From: Arthrobacter globiformis
GTDB lineage: Bacteria > Actinomycetota > Actinomycetes > Actinomycetales > Micrococcaceae
Length of the DNA stretch: 64,000 nt
Assembly: GCF_030818015.1 (NCBI RefSeq)
Contig: NZ_JAUSZX010000001.1
Span: 3,844,001 to 3,908,000, forward strand
Direction: 5' to 3'
Shown: piece after piece, positions 44,350 through 52,532 of the stretch
Position numbering within the stretch: position 1 is the stretch's first letter
Layout: every line of letters starts with the position of its first letter
Program-made: the position numbers and the translations under genes
Notes under the pieces: generated by a model
Database searches by the model: none
The model's input: the letters and a program-made list of their open reading frames with translations, nothing else
Told to the model about the DNA's origin: nothing

Positions 44350-45069
44350 CTAGCCATATGTAACTGTCTCGCAACGCTCTTCATTCTCCGGGGGCGGCGT
44401 GAACCCTTCAGGCCACTCGGTCTCCTCGTCATAACAAATAGTTTCTCCACGATCACCCACAAGTTTCGCTCCGGCAAGGATGGATTGGTCCAGTTTGGCG
44501 CCGTCGAGACGGGCAAGCGTGAGATCAGCGTCGGTGAAGTTGACGTGTTGAAAGTAGGTTTTGCTCAAATCGGACGCGTGCAGGTTCGTACCCGACAAGT
44601 CGGTGTACGAGAAACTGGAACTTCGAAGGTTCGAATAGGACAGGTCCGAGGCAGAGAAGTCGGAGTCGCTCACCCGAACGTGCACCATTTTGGCTTCTTT
44701 GAGGTTTACTTTCGGGAGCTTCGCCCGACTGAAGACGGCGTCGTTAAGTAGTGCTTCCTCCATGTCAGCCCCTGCGAGCCCAAGTCCCGATAGATTCTGA
44801 TTCTCCAAGTCCATCTCTCGAAAAGGTCGAGGGGACGAGGGATCCGCAGAGGAACGTTCGCGAACAAAGCGTAGGTTTTCTAGCCGAGTTTCGTGACTGG
44901 ATCGTCTGTCGTCCAGTGCCGCCTGGAAAGCCAGCGACAGAAAGGCGACCAGCCCGGCTGAAGCGAGAGCAACCAGCGCGTCACGCTTCCAGCTACGTTT
45001 GTCACGTCTTATGTCTGTGCTAGGAGGACGGCTCGGTTTAGGCGGCACATACCGTTCAGCAACTTTCAT
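44350..45069 (-). CDS. Membrane-anchored pentapeptide-repeat protein
   Basis: 239 residues from ATG 45069. Basic N-terminus, one transmembrane helix (about 31-50, DALVALASAGLVAFLSLAFQ), a short linker, then about 20 pentapeptide repeats with the A(D/N)LXX pattern (DLENQNLSGLGLAGADMEEA, then SDSDFSASDLSYSNLRSSSF and so on) from about 86 to 210. These form a right-handed beta-helix and act as protein-interaction surfaces. Similar membrane forms are common in actinobacterial islands; function unknown. Monocistronic. Confidence 0.8.
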   Translation of the reverse strand: MKVAERYVPPKPSRPPSTDIRRDKRSWKRDALVALASAGLVAFLSLAFQAALDDRRSSHETRLENLRFVRERSSADPSSPRPFREMDLENQNLSGLGLAGADMEEALLNDAVFSRAKLPKVNLKEAKMVHVRVSDSDFSASDLSYSNLRSSSFSYTDLSGTNLHASDLSKTYFQHVNFTDADLTLARLDGAKLDQSILAGAKLVGDRGETICYDEETEWPEGFTPPPENEERCETVTYG

Positions 45070-45880
45070 TGTCAGAGATTACGACACCAAGAGTCCCTGA
45101 CCTGAGCACCGCGCTACTAGAATTTCGTCATCGACAGTCTCGACGATTAGGTCGCCCTACGAAGGGGTCCAACTCTGTCAGCCCCGGACGCTTGGATGTG
45201 GCTGATGAAGACGATGTGTAACTCGAGCAAGGTGGGACTTGTCCCCCGCCGCTAGACAATATCCTCCCGGTTCCCACCGTTGCCTAAAACAATAAATACG
45301 GCCAACCAAAGGAAACCAATAATAAGTCCCGACTGGGATCAACTCGGTCGGATTGCGATTGAAAACGTTGGACCAGGGGACGCTTCTCATGTGCTCGTTG
45401 ATTCCCCAGTAAGTGAAGCGGTCATCCGCGAGGGGTACTGGGCGAAGTTTCCGAGGGACTCCGCGCAGCCATTTATGGTAGATCCAGGAGCGTGGGTTGT
45501 TAGCGAAGATTTCTACCTCCGACTCTCTTGATACGACGAAGCCAACAAGAAGAACATAAGCATTCTTACTCCTCCTAACTAACCGTAGGCTCGGGCGCGT
45601 TCGATAGTTTGCAGAAGTGACTGCCGCAGGTGTTGGTATCGAAACTTGTACTTTGCGTGGCACAGAGGCCTGGATACAAGATCCGCGGCGTTGTGAGGAC
45701 CTGGCAAACGGTCGAAGGAGCGTCGCTCCGTGCAGAAAGCGCCCGCCGAACGACGTCAGTCGCGCACAAGACCGCCGCTCCGCGCCCAGCGGGCTTGGAA
45801 GGCTTCTGCCCTGGCGAAGGGCAGAATGAACAAAGACAGGAAATTGCATCCCGTCGGTAAATCTCTCTTTAGGAGCCCAG
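45070..45880. other. 811-bp gap with a probable gene remnant
   Basis: Upstream of the SEC-C gene and of the divergent pentapeptide gene. A long minus frame across 45178-46104 runs antisense into the SEC-C gene and is rejected. The only protein-like stretch is the plus-strand piece listed next. Confidence 0.4.
45280..45531 (+). pseudogene. Fragment of an unknown protein (83 codons)
   Basis: Frame from TTG 45280. The part LGRIAIENVGPGDASHVLVD and REGYWAKFPRDSAQPFMVDP looks like the C-terminal beta domain seen in membrane-linked actinobacterial proteins (the N-V-G-x-G-x-A pattern). There is no ribosome site and no N-terminal membrane part, so it is probably a decayed fragment. Confidence 0.35.
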
Positions 45881-47431
45881 GTGGACCCTCTCGCCCCTTT
45901 GGACAGGCAGGACCCCTGCTGGTGCGGCTCAGGCAAGACGTATCGTCTCTGCCACCGCAAATTGCAAAGCCCTCGTTCCCGACCGGGAGACCCAGTTCCG
46001 GAGGACGGCAGGGATTCGATCTGGATTAGCCCGAACTTGTCCATGCGGCCTTCCCTGCTAACAGAGCTGCTGTCAGCAGGCACTCCCATCATGGCACCAA
46101 GCACCGCCCCCGAGCCTAAGGCAGTTCGCTACAGCGAACTTGAAAGGCTTACTGCCCATGCAAAGCACGATGGAGAGGCTCTCTCCCCCCACGCCTTAGG
46201 ACGGCTGCTCGTAGAAGCGCTGACAGAACTTTCCAACGCTCCTGAGAACGACTCCGCAGCGTCCGACTCTCAATTGGAGGGCATCCTCAAACTGGCAGTG
46301 CTAACCCTGCAAACAGTGAATAGCCTGACGGAGAAGCCCAGCGAGCTCACGCTGCTATGGAATGACGAACTCGATGCCGATGTCTTTCTAAGCCGAACAC
46401 TGCTGCTCGCAGACCATGTCTTCGTTCCCGACTTACTTCTGAGCGCAGCGTCGAACGAGCCCACCAATCGCTCCCTCCGGGAAGCTGCACGTAAACTCCT
46501 CAAGCACAGGAACCTCTTGGCAGCGGGTTTGGTGATCCCCATACCGAACGGCGTTGCCCGAGCAGTCCATGGAGATAGCGTCAGAGAGCGAACCGCTCAA
46601 GATCTTTCGCAGCAAGACATTGTCGATTTCATCCGCACTCAACTCATCCTCGAGGGACCAACCGCCCGAGAGGTCATCTTCGCCACGGCCAAGGACGATC
46701 GCGAAGTGTTCGCCAAGATGTTTTTCCATGGGCGTATCGAGACTAACCGCACGGACAAGGCCGGGGGATTTGGGGTAACGATGCTCCACGCTTACGAACA
46801 CGACTATGACTACAGCTCCTGGATCCGCAAAGTAGAAAACGACGCAGTTTCTTACTACGCCCAACGCACCAACGAACGCCTGGTCTCCGCAGACCTCTTT
46901 GGCGCGCAATACGTATCAGCGTCCCCCTTTGAGGCCAGACTGCTACAACGCCGCACTGCTGTATTTACACGCCACCCGGCTCAAGCCGCGGTCTGGGCCG
47001 ATGTTCCCCTTCTGGGCGACCTCTCCAGCGCAGGACTGGCAGCACTACTACGGAACGAAGAGCCCATCGAGAACCTCCGCGCACAAGTTCGCACTGCCAT
47101 GGTGTCAGCCAAAGAACCTGGGCAAGACGTCTCTGCAATCTCTCAACTCACTCATGAGATCGAAAGCGCCTCACACACCCTAGAGAAACGAATCAAAACG
47201 AACCGACTTTATTCCGGATTTTTCCCGGCGGCGGCATCTCTGGGAGGGCTAATGGTCGCCTCCGCTGGGGAGCTACCTGGCATCCTCGGAGCCGCTCTCG
47301 GGGGTTTCGGGTCTCTCATGCCCTACCTGGGAACCCGAGTTGACTCGCGGCGTGACGCGTCCTATTTATACGTTGCAGCCCGAAAAATTCACAAAAAGGA
47401 GTCCAGGAAGAACGGCAAAGCGCGACGATAG
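45881..47431 (+). CDS. SEC-C zinc motif protein with C-terminal membrane segment
   Basis: 516 residues from GTG 45881, with AGGAG 5 nt ahead. The N-terminus has a SEC-C zinc-binding unit, CWCGSGKTYRLCH (residues 13-25; C-x-C-x8-C-H), otherwise found in SecA and in many small adaptor-like proteins. A long alpha-helical, acidic body follows. Near 445-485 are two Gly/Ala/Leu hydrophobic stretches (FFPAAASLGGLMVAS; LPGILGAALGGFGSL) that could form a hairpin in the membrane. The tail is basic. Function unknown; possibly a membrane-acting effector on the island. Confidence 0.65.
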   Translation: MDPLAPLDRQDPCWCGSGKTYRLCHRKLQSPRSRPGDPVPEDGRDSIWISPNLSMRPSLLTELLSAGTPIMAPSTAPEPKAVRYSELERLTAHAKHDGEALSPHALGRLLVEALTELSNAPENDSAASDSQLEGILKLAVLTLQTVNSLTEKPSELTLLWNDELDADVFLSRTLLLADHVFVPDLLLSAASNEPTNRSLREAARKLLKHRNLLAAGLVIPIPNGVARAVHGDSVRERTAQDLSQQDIVDFIRTQLILEGPTAREVIFATAKDDREVFAKMFFHGRIETNRTDKAGGFGVTMLHAYEHDYDYSSWIRKVENDAVSYYAQRTNERLVSADLFGAQYVSASPFEARLLQRRTAVFTRHPAQAAVWADVPLLGDLSSAGLAALLRNEEPIENLRAQVRTAMVSAKEPGQDVSAISQLTHEIESASHTLEKRIKTNRLYSGFFPAAASLGGLMVASAGELPGILGAALGGFGSLMPYLGTRVDSRRDASYLYVAARKIHKKESRKNGKARR

Positions 47432-47629
47432 TTACTCCTGGCAGTTTTCCGCACTTTTCACTTGCGACGATGCATAAACAATAAATTCAAGCAGAACGGT
47501 TGGTCAGCTGGGGTTCTAAAGACAACGACGCACTTTTGCGTGGACGAGTCATCGTGACCCATAAGTTTTGTTCTCCCCCTGAGGGGCATTGCACCTTTCT
47601 CACTTACGTCTGCCTGATAACCTTGGTAC

Positions 47630-47959
47630 ATGGCAAAGAAGACAGTAGTGCTGCTTGAGGATGACATCGACGGCTCGGAAGCGAGTCAAACGGTATTTTT
47701 CGCCCTCGACGGCTCCAATTACGAGATTGACCTGAATGACGGTCACGCGAATGAACTACGTGATGCTCTCAACCATTTTGCTAATGCTGGCCGGAGACTC
47801 TCCGGCGGCCGGGCTCGCCGCACCGACCGCAAGCCGTCACCCCAAGGAGGCCCTGACGTTAAAGCTGTTCGCCAATGGGCGGCTGATAATGGCATCCCGG
47901 TAAATACCCGAGGTCGCATCCCGGCTGAGGTCGTCGAGCAGTACGATGCGGCCCACTAA
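47630..47959 (+). CDS. Lsr2 family nucleoid-associated protein
   Basis: 109 residues from ATG 47630. Lsr2 is the actinobacterial H-NS analogue: an N-terminal dimerisation part (MAKKTVVLLEDDIDGSEA, then TVFFALDGSNYEIDL) and a C-terminal DNA-binding part with NTRGRIPAEVVEQY, the R-G-R hook that inserts into AT-rich minor grooves. It silences AT-rich foreign DNA. Being on the island, it may silence the island's own genes or the host's other islands. Followed by an excisionase-like HTH gene. Confidence 0.92.
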   Translation: MAKKTVVLLEDDIDGSEASQTVFFALDGSNYEIDLNDGHANELRDALNHFANAGRRLSGGRARRTDRKPSPQGGPDVKAVRQWAADNGIPVNTRGRIPAEVVEQYDAAH

Positions 47960-47988
47960 AGTGACTTCGAGCAGTTTGCGAGGGGCGA

Positions 47989-48048
47989 GTTCCGAAACTT
48001 TATGTGATTCGGACCCCGCCCCTTAACTGTGGTTCCGAAAGCTTTATG
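47989..48048. repeat. Direct repeat before the HTH gene
   Basis: GTTCCGAAA-CTTTATG (47989-48004) and GTTCCGAAAGCTTTATG (48032-48048) differ by one base. They lie between lsr2 and the HTH gene and may be binding sites. Confidence 0.55.
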
Positions 48049-48056
48049 GTTGTCAG

Positions 48057-48314
48057 GTGAGTGATGATGCGTTGCCGAAGCGTCCTAGGTTTTTGACTAT
48101 TTCGCAGGTTGCTGAGGAGCTGTGCGTTGGCCTGCCTACTGTTCGTCAGTTGTTGGAAACTGGGGAGTTGCGTGGTTTGCAGGTTGGGGGCCGGGGCTTG
48201 TGGCGTGTGGCTACTAAGGATCTTGAGGACTACATCGAGCGGGCTTACCTCATGACTGCTGAGCGCATAGCAACCGGCGCAGTGTCCGATAACGGACAGG
48301 TGCCCGACATTTGA
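48057..48314 (+). CDS. Excisionase-like/MerR-like HTH protein
   Basis: 85 residues from GTG 48057. A helix-turn-helix of the AlpA/excisionase type: LTISQVAEELCVGLPTVRQL with the wing ELRGLQVGGRGLWRVATKDL. Such small proteins bind attachment sites or control recombinase genes. It faces the serine recombinase module (48348-49439), which runs convergently, so it may serve that recombinase. Confidence 0.8.
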   Translation: MSDDALPKRPRFLTISQVAEELCVGLPTVRQLLETGELRGLQVGGRGLWRVATKDLEDYIERAYLMTAERIATGAVSDNGQVPDI

Positions 48315-48347
48315 TACAGCAAACCGACTCTGTCTGAGCTGTCTTAC

Positions 48348-48740
48348 CTACCTTATCGACGGAATAGCCAGCGGGGGCATCCACTGCCCTCCCCAGGGCA
48401 GCTTTGGGGCAGGTCCTCTGCGATGCGTGACCTCGGCGAACGGCACAGGAGTCGCTGAAGACGGTGTGCTCCCTGCCATGTGGCCAGCAACCTCGTCGCT
48501 ATTGATGGTCAGTTCTTCAATGGTTACTGCCATGATGTCGTCCACGTCATTGACGTCAGCGTTCCCCTCGAAGATCGTTCTACTTGTGCGACCATCCTGA
48601 TAGACCGCGCTCACAACTATGCTCTCCCCGTCCGGCGCGAGGGCAACCGCCAGTTGTTTGACGAATTTCGGGCGGCCTTCTAAATGGAAATAGTCGCGCA
48701 CCTGTTGCTCGATTTCTCTAACCACCCACCGCTTTGTCAA
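48348..48740 (-). CDS. Unknown protein coupled to the serine recombinase
   Basis: 130 residues if TTG 48740 is used; GTG 48725 is an alternative. It begins 3 nt after the recombinase stop. Not recognised: the N-terminal half is charged and alpha/beta-like (VVSAVYQDGRTSRTIFEGNA), then an acidic stretch with DVDDI, then a Pro-rich tail. The close spacing suggests it belongs with the recombinase. Confidence 0.5.
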   Translation of the reverse strand: MTKRWVVREIEQQVRDYFHLEGRPKFVKQLAVALAPDGESIVVSAVYQDGRTSRTIFEGNADVNDVDDIMAVTIEELTINSDEVAGHMAGSTPSSATPVPFAEVTHRRGPAPKLPWGGQWMPPLAIPSIR

Positions 48741-48743
48741 CGT

Positions 48744-49439
48744 TCAATCCGTTCTAGGCGCTGCTGTCCAGGTCTGATTATTAGCCCTGGAATCTATGAT
48801 TCTCTTGACTGTTGCGGCGTACCACCGAGCTCCGCCCTGAGCGGTCGGAACTCCTCGGTCGTTCAACTCCCTGGCGATACCGCTTAGGGACCGCCCGTGT
48901 CTGTGCAAGCTGACTATCTCATCGGAGACTCCTGTGGCAAGGCTACGAGGCCTGCCAAGCTTGACCCCTTCGGCTCTTCGCTGGGCCATTCCTTCGCGCG
49001 TGCGCGCGCCATTAAGTTCCCGCTCGTACTGTGCGGCAGAGGCTAATACGTTGCCCGTGAAGCGGCCTGCAGCGTCAGACGTGTCGATGTTGGGAGAAAG
49101 CAGGGCAAGACCCCAGCCTTTACGGCCAGCACGGTCAAGCAGCCCAGCGAAGTCAGACACAGAACGACTGACTCGGTCAAGTCTTACAGAAAGGAGGTAA
49201 TCAGCCTCGCCAGAATCCAATTTCGCCAGCGCCATTTGCAAACCTGGGCGCTTCAAACTTTTCGCACTGACTCCCTCGTCTGCGATGACTTCAACGTCCC
49301 AATTCCTGATAGCAGCTTCTGCCGTAAGTACGTTTTTCTGGGCTTCCAAGGAAGCGCCCTGTTCCGCCTGCTCTAGGGTAGATACTCGTATATACGCGAG
49401 TGCTAGGGGTTTCCTTTGACCGTCACGGGCCTTTTCCAC
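48744..49439 (-). CDS. Serine recombinase (resolvase/invertase family)
   Basis: 231 residues from GTG 49439. Catalytic domain of small serine recombinases: LALAYIRVSTLEQAEQG (Ser20), RPGLQMALAKLDSGEADYLL and VRLDRVSRSVSDFAGLL with the conserved arginines, then ARTREGMAQRRAEG and GRPRSLAT leading to a Hin-like HTH (SLSGIARELNDRGVPTAQGG...YAATVKRI). The size is that of a resolvase/invertase rather than a large integrase. No second copy of its crossover site was recognised by eye. Its promoter carries an inverted repeat. Confidence 0.9.
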   Translation of the reverse strand: MEKARDGQRKPLALAYIRVSTLEQAEQGASLEAQKNVLTAEAAIRNWDVEVIADEGVSAKSLKRPGLQMALAKLDSGEADYLLSVRLDRVSRSVSDFAGLLDRAGRKGWGLALLSPNIDTSDAAGRFTGNVLASAAQYERELNGARTREGMAQRRAEGVKLGRPRSLATGVSDEIVSLHRHGRSLSGIARELNDRGVPTAQGGARWYAATVKRIIDSRANNQTWTAAPRTD

Positions 49440-49446
49440 ACTTCAA

Positions 49447-49472
49447 TTATACCAATGGTTCCTTTGGTATAA
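49447..49472 (-). promoter_or_regulatory. Inverted-repeat operator upstream of the serine recombinase
   Basis: TTATACCAA (49447-49455) and TTGGTATAA (49464-49472) form a perfect 9-bp inverted repeat with an 8-nt centre, 7 nt upstream of the start codon. Each arm contains a TATA-like element. Likely an operator or a recombinase binding site. Confidence 0.7.
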
Positions 49473-49849
49473 AAGAAAATCAGCGCACCCCGCCCGCATT
49501 CAGTTTCTATCCCACCCTTCGGCAATGACCGGAATTAAGTAGGGCGCAGCGCTAGCGTCAATAGGAATCTGCCGGGGTTCTGCACACGCTAATCCCGGTG
49601 GGACTATGAGAGTAGCGCAGAGGCAACGTTTTAACAGTGGCGGCGCGCCAGCACTGATTGTGTGACTGGGACTGCGAAGGACACGATCCGCCAACACTGT
49701 CCTAGTTGCTTGCATCGACAGGAAGGAAAGGCGCCCTGTAAACTGCGGGCACAGTTGAATGAAAGGGTAGCAAGAAGTCTGTACGCGGCGGTCTAGACGC
49801 CGTATCTTTGCCTACAAGACTCGCGTAGAGGGCTCCTTAGGGGGAAACT
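49473..49849. other. 377-bp gap upstream of the protease gene
   Basis: No supported gene. It should contain the promoter of the protease/partner operon. A small palindrome (GGCGGTCTAGACGCC, near 49787) is the only structure seen. Confidence 0.4.
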
Positions 49850-51193
49850 GTGGATGAGGACTTTGTGCTGCTTGAGGGGGGAGTCAAAGTTGCCGAGATG
49901 ATGTTATCTAAGTACGACCGCGAAGAACGCGAATGGACTATTCCACAAGGGGGAGAATTCTGGGAAGCGGTCCGTTCCGCACGCATGCTAGACCGCTTTG
50001 GAGAGGGCTGTCGCATCGCCATCATTGACGGAGGTTTCGATGCCTCTTATCCGGCTATTGCAGACCAGCACCTCCAGTTCCCGACGCGGGAAGACCAACC
50101 AACGGCGCACGGCACCGTCGTCGCTCTCTTAGTGCATGAGATCGCTCCCCGTGCAGACCTCGACCTCTACCCATGCGCTATAGGGGGCAAACTGGAAGTT
50201 CGGCTCGTAGAAGAGGCAATTACCCAGTGCATAGCGGATGGAGTCGGCGTTATCAACCTGAGCCTTGGCAAGGGCATTTCGTTAGCCAAGGCGTGGAGGG
50301 ACACGGACGTAGACAGCCCCACTCCTGATATATCAGACATCGATGATTGGCGAAGACTGTTCAACATCCCCGATTCACCTGTGGGGCCTGCTGTGCGTGC
50401 AGCGCTGCAGTCGGGTGTCACGGTGATTGCCTCGGCCGGAAACCACAATGACTACGTATATATCCCGGCTGCAATGCCAGGCGTTGCCGCCGTGGGGTTT
50501 CAGATCGTTCAACGGGAGATCGTGGACCGTGTCGAAATCGCCGAATCCACGCCGCCGAGTTTCCTACAGTCGCTTGGCAGCGATTATCTTCTCGAACAGC
50601 CAGCAAACGTCCTGGGATCTAGCTTTGCTTGCCCTCTAATCGCTGGATTTGCCAGTTTGATGAAGGAACGGGAACTGCTTTCCCAGTATCTCCGTTGCGC
50701 CCGGCGGTCCGCTAACGCCAGCGCTGCCATGGCATGGCTTAGATCCCCGACCGTGAAGGACCTGGATTTCGTGCGATCCCTATTTCGGGATGCTCTGGAA
50801 AGCGCCCCACACTCTCACCACAAGGAAACAATTGACGACGTTTCGCCATGTCCAGAGTGTGCCCTTTTTGCGGCCCCAGCGTACATCGACTTCGGGTTGT
50901 TTCTCACGGAGACAGGTGACCTCGGCTTTGCCGAACAACTCTTGAAAACAGTTCGCGGTTTCGCTCCGACTAACTATCACGCGGCCGCCAATCTCGGAAT
51001 CACCTTTGCATGCAAAGCTGAAGCTGCAAAGGAGTCGAATGACATGGGGCGAACCAGGGATTACTTGCATCTCGCCATCGATAATATGCGAGATGCGGTA
51101 ACGCTCCGCCCGAACTATGCGCCGTATATGACGCGGCTTAACGAATTCTCCCGAGCTGAAGAAGACCCAATGCTCTGGTCTTTAGCTCCCTAA
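49850..51193 (+). CDS. Cytoplasmic S8 (subtilisin-like) serine protease
   Basis: 447 residues from GTG 49850, with AGGGGG 5 nt ahead. The catalytic triad is visible: D60 in IAIIDGGFDA, H87 in TAHGTVVA, the oxyanion Asn in IASAGNHND (about 197) and S258 in GSSFACPLIAG. There is no signal peptide and no propeptide, so it acts inside the cell, unlike most subtilases. A CPEC pair near 334 and a TPR-like helical repeat (about 345-430: FAEQLLKTVRGFAPTNYHAA... LHLAIDNMRDAVTLRPNY) follow. Its partner gene at 51220 is 26 nt away. The layout suits a conflict-system protease effector (inference). Confidence 0.85.
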   Translation: MDEDFVLLEGGVKVAEMMLSKYDREEREWTIPQGGEFWEAVRSARMLDRFGEGCRIAIIDGGFDASYPAIADQHLQFPTREDQPTAHGTVVALLVHEIAPRADLDLYPCAIGGKLEVRLVEEAITQCIADGVGVINLSLGKGISLAKAWRDTDVDSPTPDISDIDDWRRLFNIPDSPVGPAVRAALQSGVTVIASAGNHNDYVYIPAAMPGVAAVGFQIVQREIVDRVEIAESTPPSFLQSLGSDYLLEQPANVLGSSFACPLIAGFASLMKERELLSQYLRCARRSANASAAMAWLRSPTVKDLDFVRSLFRDALESAPHSHHKETIDDVSPCPECALFAAPAYIDFGLFLTETGDLGFAEQLLKTVRGFAPTNYHAAANLGITFACKAEAAKESNDMGRTRDYLHLAIDNMRDAVTLRPNYAPYMTRLNEFSRAEEDPMLWSLAP

Positions 51194-51219
51194 AGGAAAC
51201 AAAAGAAAGTGAGTGCGAA

Positions 51220-51705
51220 ATGAGTATTACTTCAATGAGGATCAAAGTCGAAGACGACGAGGACCTCGATGCCGCTCGCAAGGCAGCGGAAGCTACCGGC
51301 GTTTCACTGACGGAAGTCACGGCGGAGCCCACAGATGAGTTCGAGGAGCAGGTGGCGCCGATAATAGCAGTTCTTATTGGGGCTGGCGTCGTAGCAGGAG
51401 TAAAGATGGTTTTGCAATGGTGGGATCGTCGAAAAGGGGGGTTGGTGATCGACCTTCGTCCTGACGTCCCCGATATCTTCTACAGGGACAAGGATGTTCC
51501 CTACGGTTGGGTAGCGACGATACCTACTAAGGGCGGGAAGGTAACGGTCGATGTCAAAGATGATCCGGACGCGGCTGAAACCTGGATAAATAAGGTAATT
51601 GAAGCCGTCTTTAAAACAGTTGACCAAGTCACGAAAGCAGCTGAGTCCGTGCTTGGTGCCTCGAAGATCGTTGATGTGCAGGTAGCGAAGATTATCAGCC
51701 ACTAG
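51220..51705 (+). CDS. Small partner of the S8 protease, EACC1-like
   Basis: 161 residues from ATG 51220. Layout: acidic N-terminus; a Gly/Ala/Val helix (about 46-64, VAPIIAVLIGAGVVAGVKMV) ending in WWDRRKGG; then a beta-rich region (LVIDLRPDVPDIFYR; GKVTVDVKDDPD) and an amphipathic helix. This recalls the effector-associated constant component EACC1 (small proteins next to proteases and other effectors in actinobacterial conflict operons). The resemblance is by pattern, not by search. Confidence 0.55.
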   Translation: MSITSMRIKVEDDEDLDAARKAAEATGVSLTEVTAEPTDEFEEQVAPIIAVLIGAGVVAGVKMVLQWWDRRKGGLVIDLRPDVPDIFYRDKDVPYGWVATIPTKGGKVTVDVKDDPDAAETWINKVIEAVFKTVDQVTKAAESVLGASKIVDVQVAKIISH

Positions 51706-51713
51706 AATGAATG

Positions 51714-51735
51714 GCCGACGTCGATGGGCGTCGGC
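51714..51735 (+). terminator. Hairpin after the protease/partner operon
   Basis: GCCGACG (51714-51720) with CGTCGGC (51729-51735), 8 nt after the stop, followed by TATTCGTC. A weak terminator. Confidence 0.55.
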
Positions 51736-52532
51736 TATTCGTCATCATGGGACTAGCTTGTGTTGCCGTCCGGCCGACGATGCCATTGCTTGTCTCCAAG
51801 GTGGCCGGAGGTGATTAACCGAGTCAACCCCCTAATGTCTCGCAGTCGGCCTGCAGTTTGATGCACAAGTACCAACAAGCCCAGGCGTTGAAGCACATGG
51901 CAGAACCCGTCCCAGCCGAGAAATGGACGGGCATCAAGCCTCGCCCATGCGCCTGTCACGCATAAGCGTTGGACTCACCCTTCAAATCTTGCAAGTGCAC
52001 CTGTGGCCTGGTCTCCAGGCAGTTCCTTCCACGTAATGGCTGGGGGTTAGAGCAGCTACGATCACCAAGGGCAGATCCTCTCCTTTCCCCGTTCCCGCGA
52101 AGAAGTCGCAAGAACAACTACCGGCTAACAACCCGGTAGAACCAAAGGCTGCCGATCCAGATTTACAGAAGGTTCCGGGCCCCGAGCTGTTTGAAATGGC
52201 GGCAGCCTTCGTCGTCGCCGCTCTCTCCGATCACTACCTTGGAAGACCCATCACTTACCCACCTAAAACATCGGAAGTCCACGCAATCTCCAGAAAGATG
52301 CGGTAACCGTCCGCCGCCCCACTTGCCAGTGAATGCAGGCACAGGGAATGCCATGGAATCCGTCGAAAACAAGGACGCGCAAGCAATGGGTTCTGGGTTC
52401 AAGTCCAGCGGGTGTCTTGTTGGTCAGAGGTGGCCCGTGGGTAGCCGGCCGTCGGAGCCACTTGCATACAGAAAGGTGCGGGAATGGCGCGGTCGCGATC
52501 GAATTGCTGCACCTTCTCCAGCGTAAAGGCCG
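51736..52532. other. 797-bp gap with one disrupted small gene
   Basis: Mostly non-coding; the end of the converging phage-type operon lies to the right. A frameshifted plus-strand reading frame at 52036-52306 is listed separately. Confidence 0.4.
52036..52306 (+). pseudogene. Small frameshifted gene candidate (about 90 codons)
   Basis: The frame 52037-52306 is open and protein-like (for example VPGPELFEMAAAFVVAALSD and GRPITYPPKTSEVHAIS) but has no start codon at its 5' end. ATG 52036 in another frame reads M-A-G-G-stop through a run of five G (52042-52046); removing one G would join this ATG to the open frame. It is either a frameshifted gene or a sequencing error in the G run. No family recognised and no ribosome site. 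Confidence 0.4.

Noticed and set aside
45178..46104. 308-codon minus-strand frame before and into the SEC-C gene
   Set aside because: Half of it is antisense to the SEC-C gene, which has a good ribosome site and a zinc motif; the translation is Arg/Ser-rich and irregular.
49850..51193. Secreted protease
   Set aside because: No signal peptide or propeptide; the triad begins at residue 60 of a hydrophilic N-terminus.
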